Source of the DNA: Polynucleobacter sp. MWH-Spelu-300-X4
Lineage (GTDB): Bacteria; Pseudomonadota; Gammaproteobacteria; Burkholderiales; Burkholderiaceae
Assembly (NCBI RefSeq): GCF_018687515.1
Contig: NZ_CP061294.1
Location: 1,721,746-1,785,745 of the forward strand
Length of the DNA: 64,000 nt
Reading direction: 5' to 3'
The stretch's first letter is position 1, and the number at the start of each line of letters is the position of its first letter. Shown here in pieces: positions 18,400 to 29,104 of this stretch. The notes under the pieces are model-generated. The model searched no databases and had not been told where the DNA came from. It saw nothing but the letters and a program-made list of their open reading frames with translations. The translations under genes and the position numbers were made by a program.

Positions 18400-19176
18400 A
18401 TGTTACGCATCATTACCGCCAACCTCAATGGTATTCGTTCAGCCGCTAAAAAAGGCTTCTTTAATTGGGTACAAGCACAAAGCCCTGACGTCCTTTGTAT
18501 TCAAGAACTTAAGGCTCAGGAAGCTGATTTGGAGCAAGATTTATTAAGCCCTCCCGGATACCACGGATTTTTTCAATATGCGGCCAAAAAAGGCTATAGC
18601 GGTGTCGGCTTATATTCAAAACAAAAGCCCGATGCGGTAAAAATTGGTTTTGGCTGCCCAGAATTCGATGCTGAAGGTCGATATGTGGAGGCTAAATTTG
18701 GAAACCTCATTATTATTTCCGCCTACTTCCCCTCTGGCTCTAGCGCCCCCGAAAGACAAGAAGCTAAATTTAGATTTTTAGATGTATTTTTGCCGCATCT
18801 AAAAGAACTTAAAGAGCAAAATTTAGAAATCTTGCTATGTGGCGATATCAATATTGCCCATAAAGAAATTGATCTAAAGAATTGGAAGGGCAATATTAAA
18901 AATTCTGGCTTCCTGCCAGAAGAGCGCGATTGGATGACCCATCTGTTTGATCAAGTTGGATACATGGATGTATATAGGCAGCTACACCCTCTCACAGAAG
19001 ATGAGTGTTACACCTGGTGGAGTCAAAGAGGGCAAGCCTACGCCAAGAATGTTGGATGGAGAATCGATTATCAAATTGGCACGCCAGGCATAGCGAAAAA
19101 ATCTAAACGCGCTGAAATTTATAAATCTGAAAAATTTTCAGATCACGCCCCGCTCATCATTGATTACGAAACATAA
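18400..19176 (+). CDS. xthA: Exodeoxyribonuclease III (AP endonuclease)
   Basis: DNA-repair nuclease that cuts 5' of abasic sites and trims 3' blocks. It has the EEP-fold residues in order: [17 protein letters not shown] (metal-binding Glu), LCGDINIAH (Asp-x-Asn), [10 protein letters not shown] and the terminal [10 protein letters not shown] with catalytic Asp-His. ATG 18400 is preferred over an upstream TTG because homology begins at [11 protein letters not shown]. Length is 258 residues. It is divergent from pyrE. Confidence 0.92.
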   Translation: MLRIITANLNGIRSAAKKGFFNWVQAQSPDVLCIQELKAQEADLEQDLLSPPGYHGFFQYAAKKGYSGVGLYSKQKPDAVKIGFGCPEFDAEGRYVEAKFGNLIIISAYFPSGSSAPERQEAKFRFLDVFLPHLKELKEQNLEILLCGDINIAHKEIDLKNWKGNIKNSGFLPEERDWMTHLFDQVGYMDVYRQLHPLTEDECYTWWSQRGQAYAKNVGWRIDYQIGTPGIAKKSKRAEIYKSEKFSDHAPLIIDYET

Positions 19177-19188
19177 ATCTATTAAACC

Positions 19189-20037
19189 TTATGGCTTGTA
19201 ATCAGGCAGTTGATCAACGGTTGTATTTTTTGCTTTAGCGTAAAGCGGCAAAACGTCAAATAAATTTCTTTGTATTTCATAAATTCTAGATTCGCCAGAT
19301 GGGTGGGTAGATAACCATTCAGCAGGTCGCTCTTTAGATAACTGACCCATTTTTTGCCATAGAGATACTCCCGCACGAGGGTCATATCCAGCTCTTGCTG
19401 CTAAATCCATGCCCACCAAGTCCGCATCTTTTTCATCCGCTCTAGAAAAACTCAGGCCCACCAGTTGAACTCCTTGGTTAATCGCCTGACTACCTAAGCT
19501 TCCCAAACCTAATGCCTGAGATAAAACATTAGCCCCCAAATTACCTAATTGAGATTTGGCTAAGCGATCACGGGCGTGCTCACGTAAAGCATGGGCAACC
19601 TCATGCCCCATCACAGTTGCCACTTCATCATCATTAAGTTTTAACCTTTCCAAGATCCCCGTATAAAAGGCAATCTTGCCACCTGGCATACAAAAAGCAT
19701 TCACCTCTTCAGAAACAAATAAATTGATTTCCCATTTCCAATTTTGGGCATCAGGATTCCATACCTGGGCATAAGGTAATATTTTTTTAGCAATCGCACG
19801 CAAACGAATAACCTGCGGATTATTGTCAGGTGCTAATCCATTTTTATTAGCTGCTTGCCTCTTCATATCTTGATATTGGCGCGCGGCTGTTTGCTCCAAC
19901 TGACTCGCCGGCACAAGATTTCTTAAGCTCGATGATTCACCCACCTTCACCCCATCTGTTGGGGCAAGATGTTTTGGGCCACTCGATGCACAAGCGCCTA
20001 AAAAAACAAAAGTGAGCGTTAAAAGATATTTTTTCAT
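19189..20037 (-). CDS. M48 family metallopeptidase lipoprotein
   Basis: Probable outer-membrane-linked zinc protease involved in envelope quality control, of the LoiP/BepA/Oma1-like group. The N-terminus is a lipoprotein signal with lipobox FLGAC, so Cys17 would be lipidated. The zinc site is VMGHEVAHALREHA near residue 142, and the third ligand is probably the Glu in SRADEKDADLVG. There is no TPR tail, unlike BepA, so LoiP is the closer analogue. It is convergent with xthA and follows ampG by 45 bases. Confidence 0.87.
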   Translation of the reverse strand: MKKYLLTLTFVFLGACASSGPKHLAPTDGVKVGESSSLRNLVPASQLEQTAARQYQDMKRQAANKNGLAPDNNPQVIRLRAIAKKILPYAQVWNPDAQNWKWEINLFVSEEVNAFCMPGGKIAFYTGILERLKLNDDEVATVMGHEVAHALREHARDRLAKSQLGNLGANVLSQALGLGSLGSQAINQGVQLVGLSFSRADEKDADLVGMDLAARAGYDPRAGVSLWQKMGQLSKERPAEWLSTHPSGESRIYEIQRNLFDVLPLYAKAKNTTVDQLPDYKP

Positions 20038-20082
20038 TTTGAAAATATAGCGGCTATATGTTGTAAAAATTATTTATGTAAC

Positions 20083-21333
20083 TTAATTAAATTGGGATTT
20101 TTTTGATTGTGCCCAAGGAGCAATCTTAGGTAACAACAATAATCCAGGAATCGCCAAAATAAAACAAAGCACGAAGAAATTAGTCCATCCAGTAACTTCC
20201 ACAATGTACCCTGTTAAAGCATTAATAAATGTCCTTGGTACTGCAGACAAACTTGTAAATAACGCAAATTGGGTAGCGGTGAATCTTGGATTTGTTTCTA
20301 ACGCGATATAAGACGTAAAGGCTGCGGTCCCAAGGCCCACAGACAAGGCTTCAAAACCAATCACCCAACTTAACACCCAAAGATTAGCGCCGGTTGTTGA
20401 TAACGCCACAAAACCTAATATGGCCAGAGCCTGCAAAAAGCCAAATAACCACAAGGCTTTATTAACCCCTGTTTTTAACATCCAATAGGCGCCCAAAATG
20501 CCGCCCAAAATACTTGCCCATAAACCAGCATTTTTTGCGACCAAACCAATTTCAGTGCGCGTAAATCCTAACTCTATGTAAAACGGCGTTGCTAAAGCCG
20601 TTGCCATCGAATCGCCCAACTTATATAAAAAGATAAATGCCAGCACTAATAACGCATGCTTCCAACCTTCTCTATGAATAAATTCATTAAAGGGTTCAAT
20701 GACCGCCTCACGCAAAGAGTTAGGTGCTGGCCCATAAAGCTTTGGTTCCGGCACCAACAGTGTTGTCAGAATTCCTGGCAACATGAATAACCCGGTAATA
20801 AAAAAAACCCACTGCCAAGAAATAACATCCGAAAGAATGAGGGATAAAGACCCCGGCACTAAAGTAGACAGCTTATAAGCATTAACAAATAACGCAGTGC
20901 CTGAACCCATTTGCTCTTCAGTTAACCACTCACGCCTGTGAGCATCGATAACAATATCTTGGCTGGCTGAAAAAAAGGCAACCACTGCCGCTAACATCAC
21001 CACAATCCAAATATCAGACTTAGGATTAAATTGCCCCATCAATATCACGGCACACATCACGGCTATTTGAGTGGCAACCATCCAGCCTCTACGGCGCCCC
21101 AAGAAGGGCAACTGGAATCGGTCCATCGCCGGAGACCATAAAAACTTCCATGTATAAGGAATGCCGACTAAAGCAAATAAGCCAATGGCCTTTAAATCAA
21201 CGCCCTCACTTTTTAACCATGCGGACAAGAGGTTATAAAGAATAAATAGCGGCAGGCCACTAGAAAATCCAAGGAAAACACATACAAGTAGAGCTTTCGC
21301 TTTACTAGGCTCTACGCGCTCTGTAGATAGCAA
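20083..21333 (-). CDS. AmpG-family MFS permease (anhydro-muropeptide importer)
   Basis: Inner-membrane transporter of 416 residues with about 12 predicted membrane helices. The N-terminal FLGFSSGLPLFILYNLLSAW and WSPAMDRFQLPFLGRRRGW are typical of AmpG, which imports GlcNAc-anhydroMurNAc peptides for wall recycling. The gene begins inside the end of metW (29-base overlap). It complements the lytic transglycosylase at 10.5-12.4 kb, which makes the substrate. Confidence 0.88.
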   Translation of the reverse strand: MLSTERVEPSKAKALLVCVFLGFSSGLPLFILYNLLSAWLKSEGVDLKAIGLFALVGIPYTWKFLWSPAMDRFQLPFLGRRRGWMVATQIAVMCAVILMGQFNPKSDIWIVVMLAAVVAFFSASQDIVIDAHRREWLTEEQMGSGTALFVNAYKLSTLVPGSLSLILSDVISWQWVFFITGLFMLPGILTTLLVPEPKLYGPAPNSLREAVIEPFNEFIHREGWKHALLVLAFIFLYKLGDSMATALATPFYIELGFTRTEIGLVAKNAGLWASILGGILGAYWMLKTGVNKALWLFGFLQALAILGFVALSTTGANLWVLSWVIGFEALSVGLGTAAFTSYIALETNPRFTATQFALFTSLSAVPRTFINALTGYIVEVTGWTNFFVLCFILAIPGLLLLPKIAPWAQSKKSQFN

Positions 21334-21883
21334 GACTACCTCTTAAATTAGGTAAAAATTGAATGGGCTCGCCATCATGCAAAACCACACGATCCAAGAG
21401 CTTTAGCCCAACTGCGGGTGCCAATGCTTCAAAATCGGCAATCGTTAAAACTCTCACGTTAGGCGTGTCATACCACTGGTAAGGTAGAGATTTTGAGACA
21501 GGCATGCGACCCAAAGCCACAGCAGCACGGTGCGACCAATGTCCAAAGTTCGGAAATGAAACCACACACTCTTTCCCCACCCGAGCAATCTCGCTCAAGA
21601 TACGCGCTGTTTGATGAATCGTTTGCAAAGTTTGAGAAAGGACTACTGTGTCAAAGCTATTATCTTCAAATAGAGCTAAACCACTTTCCAGGTTTTGCTG
21701 AACAACATTTAGACCTTTTTCAGCACAAGCTAATACCTTGTCATCGGCCAACTCAACACCATACACATGAGCATGCTTGAGTGTTTTTAAATAACTTAGC
21801 AATTCACCATCACCACAACCGACATCAAGCACCTGACTTCCAGGAGCAACCCATTTAGCAATCGCAGAAAAATCAGCGCGCAT
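21305..21883 (-). CDS. metW: Methionine biosynthesis protein MetW
   Basis: SAM-binding, methyltransferase-fold protein that accompanies MetX in homoserine O-acylation. The 192-residue protein has [15 protein letters not shown] (SAM site), YGVELADD and [14 protein letters not shown] 21881-21883 is chosen: GGAGGG lies 8 bases upstream and homology starts at MRADFSAI. It overlaps the metX end by 11 bases, a conserved metXW pair. The exact role of MetW is not fully established. Confidence 0.93.
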   Translation of the reverse strand: MRADFSAIAKWVAPGSQVLDVGCGDGELLSYLKTLKHAHVYGVELADDKVLACAEKGLNVVQQNLESGLALFEDNSFDTVVLSQTLQTIHQTARILSEIARVGKECVVSFPNFGHWSHRAAVALGRMPVSKSLPYQWYDTPNVRVLTIADFEALAPAVGLKLLDRVVLHDGEPIQFLPNLRGSLAIYRARRA

Positions 21884-23021
21884 TAATAAGCCCTCCCGCA
21901 ATTTGCTCAAAATAAGCTCGAACAAGATTGTGATAACGTGAATCATCTAGCAAAAATGCATCATGGCCATGGGGTGCATCGATCTCACCATATGTCACAT
22001 CTAGCTTGTTATCCAATAAAGCTTTCACGATTTCTCTACTACGCTCAGGAGAGAATCTCCAATCCGTCGAGAAACTAACTACTAAGAACTTAGCGCTAAC
22101 GTTTTCCATGGCTTTACTTAAGTTATTGCCATAGGCTCTAGCTGGATCAAAATAATCAAGCGCGCGGGTAATGTGTAAATAAGTATTTGCATCAAAATAA
22201 TCAGCGAACTTTTCACCTTGATATCGCAAGTAACTCTCTACTTCAAACTCAACATCAAAACTAAAGTTGTACTCATCTGAAGCGCCTTCAGGGCGGCGCA
22301 ATTCACGGCCAAACTTTTCAGCCATATCATCATCAGATAAATAAGTGATATGTCCAATCATGCGAGCAACTCTAAGGCCGCGGCGAGGAACGACACCATG
22401 AGCGTAGTAATCACCACCATGGAAATCAGGATCACTCAAAATAGCACTTCTAGCAACCTCATTAAATGCGATATTTTGCGCAGATAATTTGGGCGTTGAT
22501 GCAACTACAACACAGTTCGCTACGCGCTCTGGATACATCATGCCCCAAGCCATCGCCTGCATACCGCCAAGGCTTCCACCCATGACAGCCGCAAACTTTT
22601 TAATTTGAAAATGATCAGCAACCCTCACCTGAGCATTCACCCAATCTTCCACTGTTACTACGGGAAAACTAGCGCCATATGGCTTGCCAGTTGCTGGATT
22701 AATACTCATTGGACCCGTTGAACCAAAACAGGATCCCAAATTATTAACGCCAATAACAAAAAACCGATTCGTATCTACTGGCTTGCCTGGGCCAACCATG
22801 TTGTCCCACCAACCAATATTCTCAGGATTTTCAGCGCTGATACCAGCAACGTGATGTGATGCATTTAAAGCATGACAAATAAGAACTGCGTTATCTTTTT
22901 TCTCATTTAATTGGCCATAGGTTTCTACGACCAAATCGTAATTGGCAATACTTGTCCCACTTTGCAAACTTAATGGTTCTGCAAAGCTCAAACGAACAGG
23001 GGTTACAACTCCTAAACTCAT
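21873..23021 (-). CDS. metX: Homoserine O-acyltransferase MetX
   Basis: Activates homoserine for methionine synthesis by O-acylation (acetyl or succinyl; the donor cannot be told here). It is an alpha/beta hydrolase with the nucleophile in [10 protein letters not shown] near residue 150, Asp in [10 protein letters not shown] and His in [10 protein letters not shown]. The opening [10 protein letters not shown] and [12 protein letters not shown] are family marks. Length is 382. The start overlaps the slmA stop by 4 bases, and metW follows in overlap. Confidence 0.95.
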   Translation of the reverse strand: MSLGVVTPVRLSFAEPLSLQSGTSIANYDLVVETYGQLNEKKDNAVLICHALNASHHVAGISAENPENIGWWDNMVGPGKPVDTNRFFVIGVNNLGSCFGSTGPMSINPATGKPYGASFPVVTVEDWVNAQVRVADHFQIKKFAAVMGGSLGGMQAMAWGMMYPERVANCVVVASTPKLSAQNIAFNEVARSAILSDPDFHGGDYYAHGVVPRRGLRVARMIGHITYLSDDDMAEKFGRELRRPEGASDEYNFSFDVEFEVESYLRYQGEKFADYFDANTYLHITRALDYFDPARAYGNNLSKAMENVSAKFLVVSFSTDWRFSPERSREIVKALLDNKLDVTYGEIDAPHGHDAFLLDDSRYHNLVRAYFEQIAGGLINAR

Positions 23022-23686
23022 ACGGAGAATAAAACCCTCATTGGTAATTCACTCAACTCCGTTGGCATCTTCTTAAAGCCACTTCTTGCATAACGGTGCC
23101 AACGTCCAATCACATAGCTCAGCATCATGGCAGCGCGAGCGCCCACTTCATTGCCATCAGCAGACTGTGGCAAACGACCTTGCGTTTGTGCAATACGTAA
23201 CGACTGCTTTAATGATGCTTCTACTCTCTCAAAAATTTGCGCAATTCGATCTTGTAAACGATCATCTTCAAGCCATAAAGCATCGCCCAAAAGAACTCTT
23301 GTCATACCTGGATTTTTCTCACCAAAACCCAACAAAATCATCAGAATCTCTTGAGCCTGGCGATCGCCAGCTTCTTCTCTTTCAGTAATTTGATTAATAA
23401 GCCCAAAAATCGTCTGTTCAATAAAAGAAATTAATCCTTCAAACATCTGGGCTTTGCTAGCAAAGTGTCGATACAAAGCCGCCTCTGACACTTCTAGACG
23501 AGCTGCGAGTGCAGCAGTAGTCACACGCTCACCCTTTGGGTTCTCGAGCATTTCTGCCAATACCTGCAAAATCTGAACTCTTCGCTCACCCGGCTTTGGG
23601 CGCTTGCGAGCAACAACCGCCTCTTGGTCTACATTTTCTGCCAAAGATGTTTGATTAAATGGTGAATTCATCGGATTTTTTGCCAT
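23018..23686 (-). CDS. slmA: Nucleoid occlusion factor SlmA (TetR family)
   Basis: DNA-binding inhibitor of FtsZ assembly over the nucleoid. It is TetR-like, 222 residues, with an N-terminal helix-turn-helix: [44 protein letters not shown]. The C-terminal [13 protein letters not shown] and [15 protein letters not shown] fit SlmA. The first 20 or so residues are disordered and variable. It overlaps the upstream HAD gene by 19 bases, so cell division and methionine genes may share a transcript. Confidence 0.85.
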   Translation of the reverse strand: MAKNPMNSPFNQTSLAENVDQEAVVARKRPKPGERRVQILQVLAEMLENPKGERVTTAALAARLEVSEAALYRHFASKAQMFEGLISFIEQTIFGLINQITEREEAGDRQAQEILMILLGFGEKNPGMTRVLLGDALWLEDDRLQDRIAQIFERVEASLKQSLRIAQTQGRLPQSADGNEVGARAAMMLSYVIGRWHRYARSGFKKMPTELSELPMRVLFSV

Positions 23687-24357
23687 CTTTTAAATAATTG
23701 ATGTATGGATTGTACTTCTAGAGAAACTCTACCTCGATTATGGGTGTGAGTCCTAACATGTCTTTTAAACCATACGGTCCTTAAGCCTAGTTTAGAGTAC
23801 TCCAACAAATGCCCTAGGGTATCGTCCACTAGAACCGCTTTTGAGGGTGCCACCCTATACTTTTGAAGCACTCTCCGAAGCATCAGGGTATCTGGCTTAG
23901 GTCGCCATTTGTGATGAATTACCATATCCTCAATGGCCTCAACCGCATGAAAGCACTGATGAATCCCCAACTCTTTCATGATTTTTTCAGCATAAGCCTT
24001 GGGGGCATTTGTTAATAATACTTTCTTACCAGGCAAACGATTAAGCACAAAACGTAAATTTTTCTCACCAGAAATAATGTGTGCCAAATCATGCAAATGC
24101 CGGCCTGTTACCTCATCAAACTTATGAGTTTCTCTCAAAAACTCATGGGGATCGATTTCATGATGGCGCACCAGCCCTAACAAAGTTGCGCCATATCGAC
24201 GCCAGTAGCCTTCACGCACTTGACTGGCTTCTTGATGGCTTAAGCCTAAGCGATGGGCGACATAAGTCGTCATCGCTTGATTGATATAAGGGAATATGAC
24301 GCCTGAAGCGTCATGCAAGGTATTGTCTAAATCAAAAAACCACAAAGGCTGGCGCAT
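23668..24357 (-). CDS. Pyrimidine 5'-nucleotidase, HAD family
   Basis: HAD-superfamily phosphatase of 229 residues with WFFDLDNTLHDA (nucleophile Asp and acid Asp), VLLTNAPKAYAEKI (motif II Thr), the Lys in KWRPKPDTLMLRR and the motif III Asp pair in AVLVDDTLGHLLE. It belongs to the SDT1-like pyrimidine nucleotidase group, which dephosphorylates UMP/CMP. It lies 7 bases downstream of argB on the same strand and upstream of slmA. Substrate is assigned by family only. Confidence 0.83.
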   Translation of the reverse strand: MRQPLWFFDLDNTLHDASGVIFPYINQAMTTYVAHRLGLSHQEASQVREGYWRRYGATLLGLVRHHEIDPHEFLRETHKFDEVTGRHLHDLAHIISGEKNLRFVLNRLPGKKVLLTNAPKAYAEKIMKELGIHQCFHAVEAIEDMVIHHKWRPKPDTLMLRRVLQKYRVAPSKAVLVDDTLGHLLEYSKLGLRTVWFKRHVRTHTHNRGRVSLEVQSIHQLFKRWQKIR

Positions 24358-24364
24358 GCCATCC

Positions 24365-25267
<903 letters not shown>

Positions 25268-25271
25268 CTAA

Positions 25272-25688
25272 TTAATCGCCAAATAACTTTTGACGTAATT
25301 CACGGCGCTCTTGAGCTTCAAGCGATAAATTCGCGGTTGGACGTGCCAATAAACGTGGGATACCGATTGGCTCACCAGTCTCCTCGCACCAACCATAATC
25401 ACCAGACTCAATACTTGCTAGTGATTGTTCAACCTTTTTAAGAAGCTTACGCTCACGATCGCGAGTACGCAATTCAAGAGCATGCTCTTCTTCAATCGTA
25501 GCTCTATCCGCAGGATCAGGCACTAAAACATTTTCGCGAAGATGCTCAGTTGTTTCGTTGGCATGTTTTAACAAATCAGATTTCAAAGCCAATAATTTTT
25601 CTTTGAAAAATTCCAATTGAGCAGCATTCATGTAATCCTTTTCAGGAGCTTTTAAAAGATCTGCTTCGGTCAATGGTTTCTTGCTCAT
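25272..25688 (-). CDS. dksA: RNA polymerase-binding transcription factor DksA
   Basis: Binds the secondary channel of RNA polymerase and works with ppGpp in the stringent response. The 138-residue protein has the coiled-coil arms and a DPADRATIEEEHALELRTRD tip carrying the conserved Asp pair. The C-terminal zinc finger is degenerate: only GWCEETGEPIG keeps a Cys, while the region of the second pair reads RPTANLSLEAQERREL. Zinc binding is therefore probably lost, as I recall for other betaproteobacterial DksA. A COG0523 GTPase lies 110 bases downstream in the window, upstream in transcription. Confidence 0.93.
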   Translation of the reverse strand: MSKKPLTEADLLKAPEKDYMNAAQLEFFKEKLLALKSDLLKHANETTEHLRENVLVPDPADRATIEEEHALELRTRDRERKLLKKVEQSLASIESGDYGWCEETGEPIGIPRLLARPTANLSLEAQERRELRQKLFGD

Positions 25689-25798
25689 TTCCTGTCCTTT
25701 CGGGACTTATTGTTTTTCACGCTTAATTCCGCGCACCAAAAAAACTACTTAAATATATAAACAACCTCGGGCGCGGATTCTACCCTAATCTCAATAGA

Positions 25799-26875
25799 TT
25801 ACACCAAACATGTTTCAAGCCCCCCCAATAAAACATCTTTAGGTAGGTCTGTTCCAATAAATACCATTCTGGTTTCTTTTTTATCTTTACCCCACGGCGC
25901 ACCCAAATCTGAACCCATCATTTCATGAACGCCTTGAATAATCACTTTACGGGCGCCGCCCTTGATATACAAAACTCCCTTATACCTCAACAACTTAGCG
26001 CCAAAAACAGACAAAATACCACCCAAAAAATCTTCCAATTTTTTAGAGTCAAACGGTCTATCACTTCTAAAAACAAAGGACTGAATCTTATCTGTGTGGT
26101 TTTTACGAGCAAACTGGACCACTTGAGGAGCTGCGTGATCATGATGATGATGGTCATGTCCACAATCTGGGCCATGCTCATGATGGTCATGTCCGCAGTT
26201 TTCATGGTCATGATCTTCCTGCTCCAAGAAATGAGGGTCGATTTCAAGCTTGTCATTTAAATTAAAGCCCCTCAAATCTAAAACCTTCTCCAACGGCACA
26301 ACCCCTTGGCTAATACCCATAATTGGTGCTCTTGGATTCATATGCATCAAACGATGCTTCAGAGCAGCCACATCTTGCTCACCAACCAAATCTGTTTTTG
26401 TAATAAAAATTCTATCGGCAAATCCCACTTGTTGTTGAGCTTCTTCATGTTGATCTAACTGTTGATTACCATGCTTTGCATCCACCAAGGTAACCACAGC
26501 ATCTAAGATGTAATGGCTAGCAACTTCTTCATCCATGAAAAAGGTTTGCGCCACCGGACCTGGGTTTGCAACACCGGTTGTCTCAATCACAACGCGATCA
26601 AATTGAATCTTCTTATGATGACGTTGCTCCCATAAATTATTGAGCGCCTCAACCAAGTCACCACGAATCGTGCAACAAACACAACCATTGCTCATTTGAA
26701 CAATTTGTTCATTAGAGTCTTGAACCAAAATATCGTTATCAATATTTTCTTCGCCAAACTCATTCTCAATCACTGCAATTTTTTTGCCGTGATTCTCACT
26801 CAAGATGTACTTTAAAAGCGTCGTTTTACCGCTTCCTAAAAAACCACTAAGTATGGTGACTGGTATTAATGCCAT
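25799..26875 (-). CDS. COG0523 (CobW/CobW-C) GTPase, putative zinc metallochaperone
   Basis: P-loop GTPase of 358 residues. It has Walker A LSGFLGSGKTTLLKYIL, the metal-binding SNGCVCCTIRGDL, the G4-type ITKTDL and a C-terminal CobW_C domain. Between the domains (about 225-255) is a His/Asp/Cys-rich tract of roughly 30 residues, the usual metal-sponge region of zinc-related members such as YjiA and ZigA. The metal and client protein are not known from sequence. No clear Zur operator is seen upstream. Confidence 0.88.
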   Translation of the reverse strand: MALIPVTILSGFLGSGKTTLLKYILSENHGKKIAVIENEFGEENIDNDILVQDSNEQIVQMSNGCVCCTIRGDLVEALNNLWEQRHHKKIQFDRVVIETTGVANPGPVAQTFFMDEEVASHYILDAVVTLVDAKHGNQQLDQHEEAQQQVGFADRIFITKTDLVGEQDVAALKHRLMHMNPRAPIMGISQGVVPLEKVLDLRGFNLNDKLEIDPHFLEQEDHDHENCGHDHHEHGPDCGHDHHHHDHAAPQVVQFARKNHTDKIQSFVFRSDRPFDSKKLEDFLGGILSVFGAKLLRYKGVLYIKGGARKVIIQGVHEMMGSDLGAPWGKDKKETRMVFIGTDLPKDVLLGGLETCLV

Positions 26876-26929
26876 GATTAAATTCCTTATTAACTAACCT
26901 TGAATTATCTTCTCGCTAAAGATTTCGCG

Positions 26930-28135
26930 CTATACCCTTTGCAACAAAAGGCCTTTCAAATAGTCCCCCTCTGGGAAACTCGCCAACAAAGGATGATCTA
27001 AACCTGAAGATAATCGCTTTAAAACCCTGAAATCCATACTCTTATCGCCACTATGACTCATCGCCTCAGCCGATGCCATAGCAATGGTTCTTTCAAACAA
27101 TGCAGCATCTACTGCACCAGAACAAGAGAATGTAAATAATAATCCGCCTGGATTTAACAACTGCATGCCAGCGCGATTAATTTCTTTATACGCGCGCAAA
27201 GCCTTGTCCAAGTGATGTGATGAAGGGGCAAATTTAGGCGGATCCAACACTACTAGATCGAAACGTTTTTCTTCTTTTCTAAATTTAGTTAAAACATTAA
27301 AAGCATCATCATCTATCCAAGTGGCCCTAGATTCCTCAAATTGATTTAATTTCATCTGACGCTGAGCCATTGCTAAAGCCTCACCAGATGAGTCAACAGA
27401 GGCTACATGTTTGGCGCCGCCCTTAAGTGCCGCCAAGGAAAAGCCCCCGGTATAACAAAACATATTGAGCACTTCTTTATCTTTTGATAACTGCCCAACC
27501 AACTCACGGCTATCGCGCTGATCAATATAAAAACCTGTTTTATGTCCTTGCAAGACATCAACGGTATAAAGCACCCCGCACTCATTAACTTGTATTGGCT
27601 CGGCAGGCAAATCCCCCTTAAGCGCACCGATATGTTTTTCTAGACCCTCACGTGCACGCACCGCCGCATCAGATCTTTCAACAATAGCTGAACAATTAGT
27701 TTGTTGCGCAAGTGCCGCAACAATTGCATCTTTCCAATACTCAACGCCTATAAATAAAAATTGACACACCAAGGTATCGTTGTATTGATCAACGATCAAC
27801 CCGGGCAAGCCATCACTCTCGCCAAAAATTAAACGAATTGCATTGGTGTTTTTTATCCATGTCCGACGATGTTCAATAGCCTTAGAAATTCTGCGCTTAA
27901 AAAAAGCATGGTCAATTGGCTCGGCTTCATCCCAAGTTAAAACTCGAGCGCGAATTTGAGAGCTCGGGCTATACAAAGCTTTAGCAATAAATTTTCGGCC
28001 ATGATCCACCACATGTACGGTGCTACCTGGATAAACTTTACCCTCTACGGAGTCAACAGCATTTGAATAGATCCAAGGATGGCGCCTAAGAAGAGGGCGT
28101 TCTTTACCGGCTTTTAAAACTATAGTTGCTTGCAT
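26930..28135 (-). CDS. Class I SAM-dependent rRNA methyltransferase (RlmI-like)
   Basis: Related to RlmI, which makes m5C1962 in 23S rRNA. It has an N-terminal PUA-like part (RPLLRRHPWIYSNAV), an RNase-H-like middle (SDGLPGLIVDQYNDTLV), and the methyltransferase domain with FCYTGGFSLAALKGGA, the NPPY-like VLDPPKFAPSS and FTFSCSGAVD with the catalytic Cys. ATG 28133-28135 is used, because it lies just after the xerC stop and residues before it do not fit the family. Length is 401. Confidence 0.85.
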   Translation of the reverse strand: MQATIVLKAGKERPLLRRHPWIYSNAVDSVEGKVYPGSTVHVVDHGRKFIAKALYSPSSQIRARVLTWDEAEPIDHAFFKRRISKAIEHRRTWIKNTNAIRLIFGESDGLPGLIVDQYNDTLVCQFLFIGVEYWKDAIVAALAQQTNCSAIVERSDAAVRAREGLEKHIGALKGDLPAEPIQVNECGVLYTVDVLQGHKTGFYIDQRDSRELVGQLSKDKEVLNMFCYTGGFSLAALKGGAKHVASVDSSGEALAMAQRQMKLNQFEESRATWIDDDAFNVLTKFRKEEKRFDLVVLDPPKFAPSSHHLDKALRAYKEINRAGMQLLNPGGLLFTFSCSGAVDAALFERTIAMASAEAMSHSGDKSMDFRVLKRLSSGLDHPLLASFPEGDYLKGLLLQRV

Positions 28136-28139
28136 TGCT

Positions 28140-29093
28140 TTATTTTCTACCTTTTGCGCGAGGATGCGCCTGATCATATGCCTGAGCCAAATGTTGAAAA
28201 TCTAACGCAGTATAAATTTGAGTACTAGAGATGCTTGCATGACCAAGCATCTCTTGGACGGCTCGCAAATCGCCTGAAGATTGCAAAACATGGCTTGCAA
28301 ATGTGTGCCTCAACATATGCGGGTGAACATGCGTTGGCAATCCCGCTTTCAAAGCTAAAGCCGCTAAATGTTTTTGTATTGTTCTCGCAGAAACTCTTCG
28401 CCCCTGCTTGTTAATAAATAATGGCTGACCAAGAGCATTGACTTCTTTCACGTTGGCCGCCCTAACAATCAACCACTCTTTAATAGCGGCAATAGCTGCG
28501 GAACCAACCGGCACGGTCCTACGTTTATTGCCCTTACCTAAAACCATCACCTCAGACAAATCAAAATCAATCCACCCTGCAGACTGATAGTCTTTACTTT
28601 CTAATGGGGCAACATCAATACCTAACAGCTCAGACAAACGTAGCCCCGATGAATACAGTAATTCCACGATTGCGCGGTCTCTGGCTCTTAAAAAAGAATC
28701 CGCCTGAATATTGTCTTGAGATGATTGCTCTACCAAGCTAATCGCACTCTCAACGGAGAGCGCCTTAGGCAAAGGTTTTGTTCTTTTAGGCGGCCTAACA
28801 TCGTCTAAGGGATTACTTTGAATTAAGCCTTTCTGATTAGCAAGCCAGGTGTAAAAACCACGCCAAGCTGAAAGTATTCTTGCAATGCTTCTAGGTGAGC
28901 TACCTTGTGCGTGCAATCTAGCAGCCCAAACGCGCACTTGATCAGAATTCAATTCTGTAACCTTAAAACCGCCTTCTTCCAGCTTTTTCAAAAGAACATA
29001 AATGTCGCGCTGATAAGCTTCAAGCGTATTTTTAGATACCTGCCTAACAACATGCAGTTCGCGAAGATATTCTTGCGCGAGAGCGTCATTCAT
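28140..29093 (-). CDS. xerC: Tyrosine recombinase XerC
   Basis: Resolves chromosome dimers at dif with XerD. It is 317 residues: an N-terminal SAM-like core-binding domain (AQEYLRELHVVRQVSKNTLEAYQRD) and a catalytic domain with Arg in SGLRLSELLG, Lys in VLGKGNKRRTVPVG, HPHMLRHTFASH, the second His in MLGHASIS and the Tyr nucleophile in TQIYTALD. It follows a DUF484 gene by 11 bases, the order known from gammaproteobacteria, so housekeeping XerC is far likelier than a phage integrase. Confidence 0.93.
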   Translation of the reverse strand: MNDALAQEYLRELHVVRQVSKNTLEAYQRDIYVLLKKLEEGGFKVTELNSDQVRVWAARLHAQGSSPRSIARILSAWRGFYTWLANQKGLIQSNPLDDVRPPKRTKPLPKALSVESAISLVEQSSQDNIQADSFLRARDRAIVELLYSSGLRLSELLGIDVAPLESKDYQSAGWIDFDLSEVMVLGKGNKRRTVPVGSAAIAAIKEWLIVRAANVKEVNALGQPLFINKQGRRVSARTIQKHLAALALKAGLPTHVHPHMLRHTFASHVLQSSGDLRAVQEMLGHASISSTQIYTALDFQHLAQAYDQAHPRAKGRK

Positions 29094-29104
29094 GGCAAGT
29101 ATCT

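Noticed and set aside
25925..26260. Long open frame opposite the His-rich part of the COG0523 gene
   Set aside because: Antisense shadow of repeated His/Asp codons; no ribosome site or family resemblance.
26876..26935. Zur operator upstream of the COG0523 gene
   Set aside because: No palindrome resembling a Zur site (ATAAC-centred) was found.
28140..29093. xerC as the integrase of a mobile element
   Set aside because: Context with a DUF484 gene and the XerC-type sequence indicate the housekeeping recombinase; no att sites or cargo are near.
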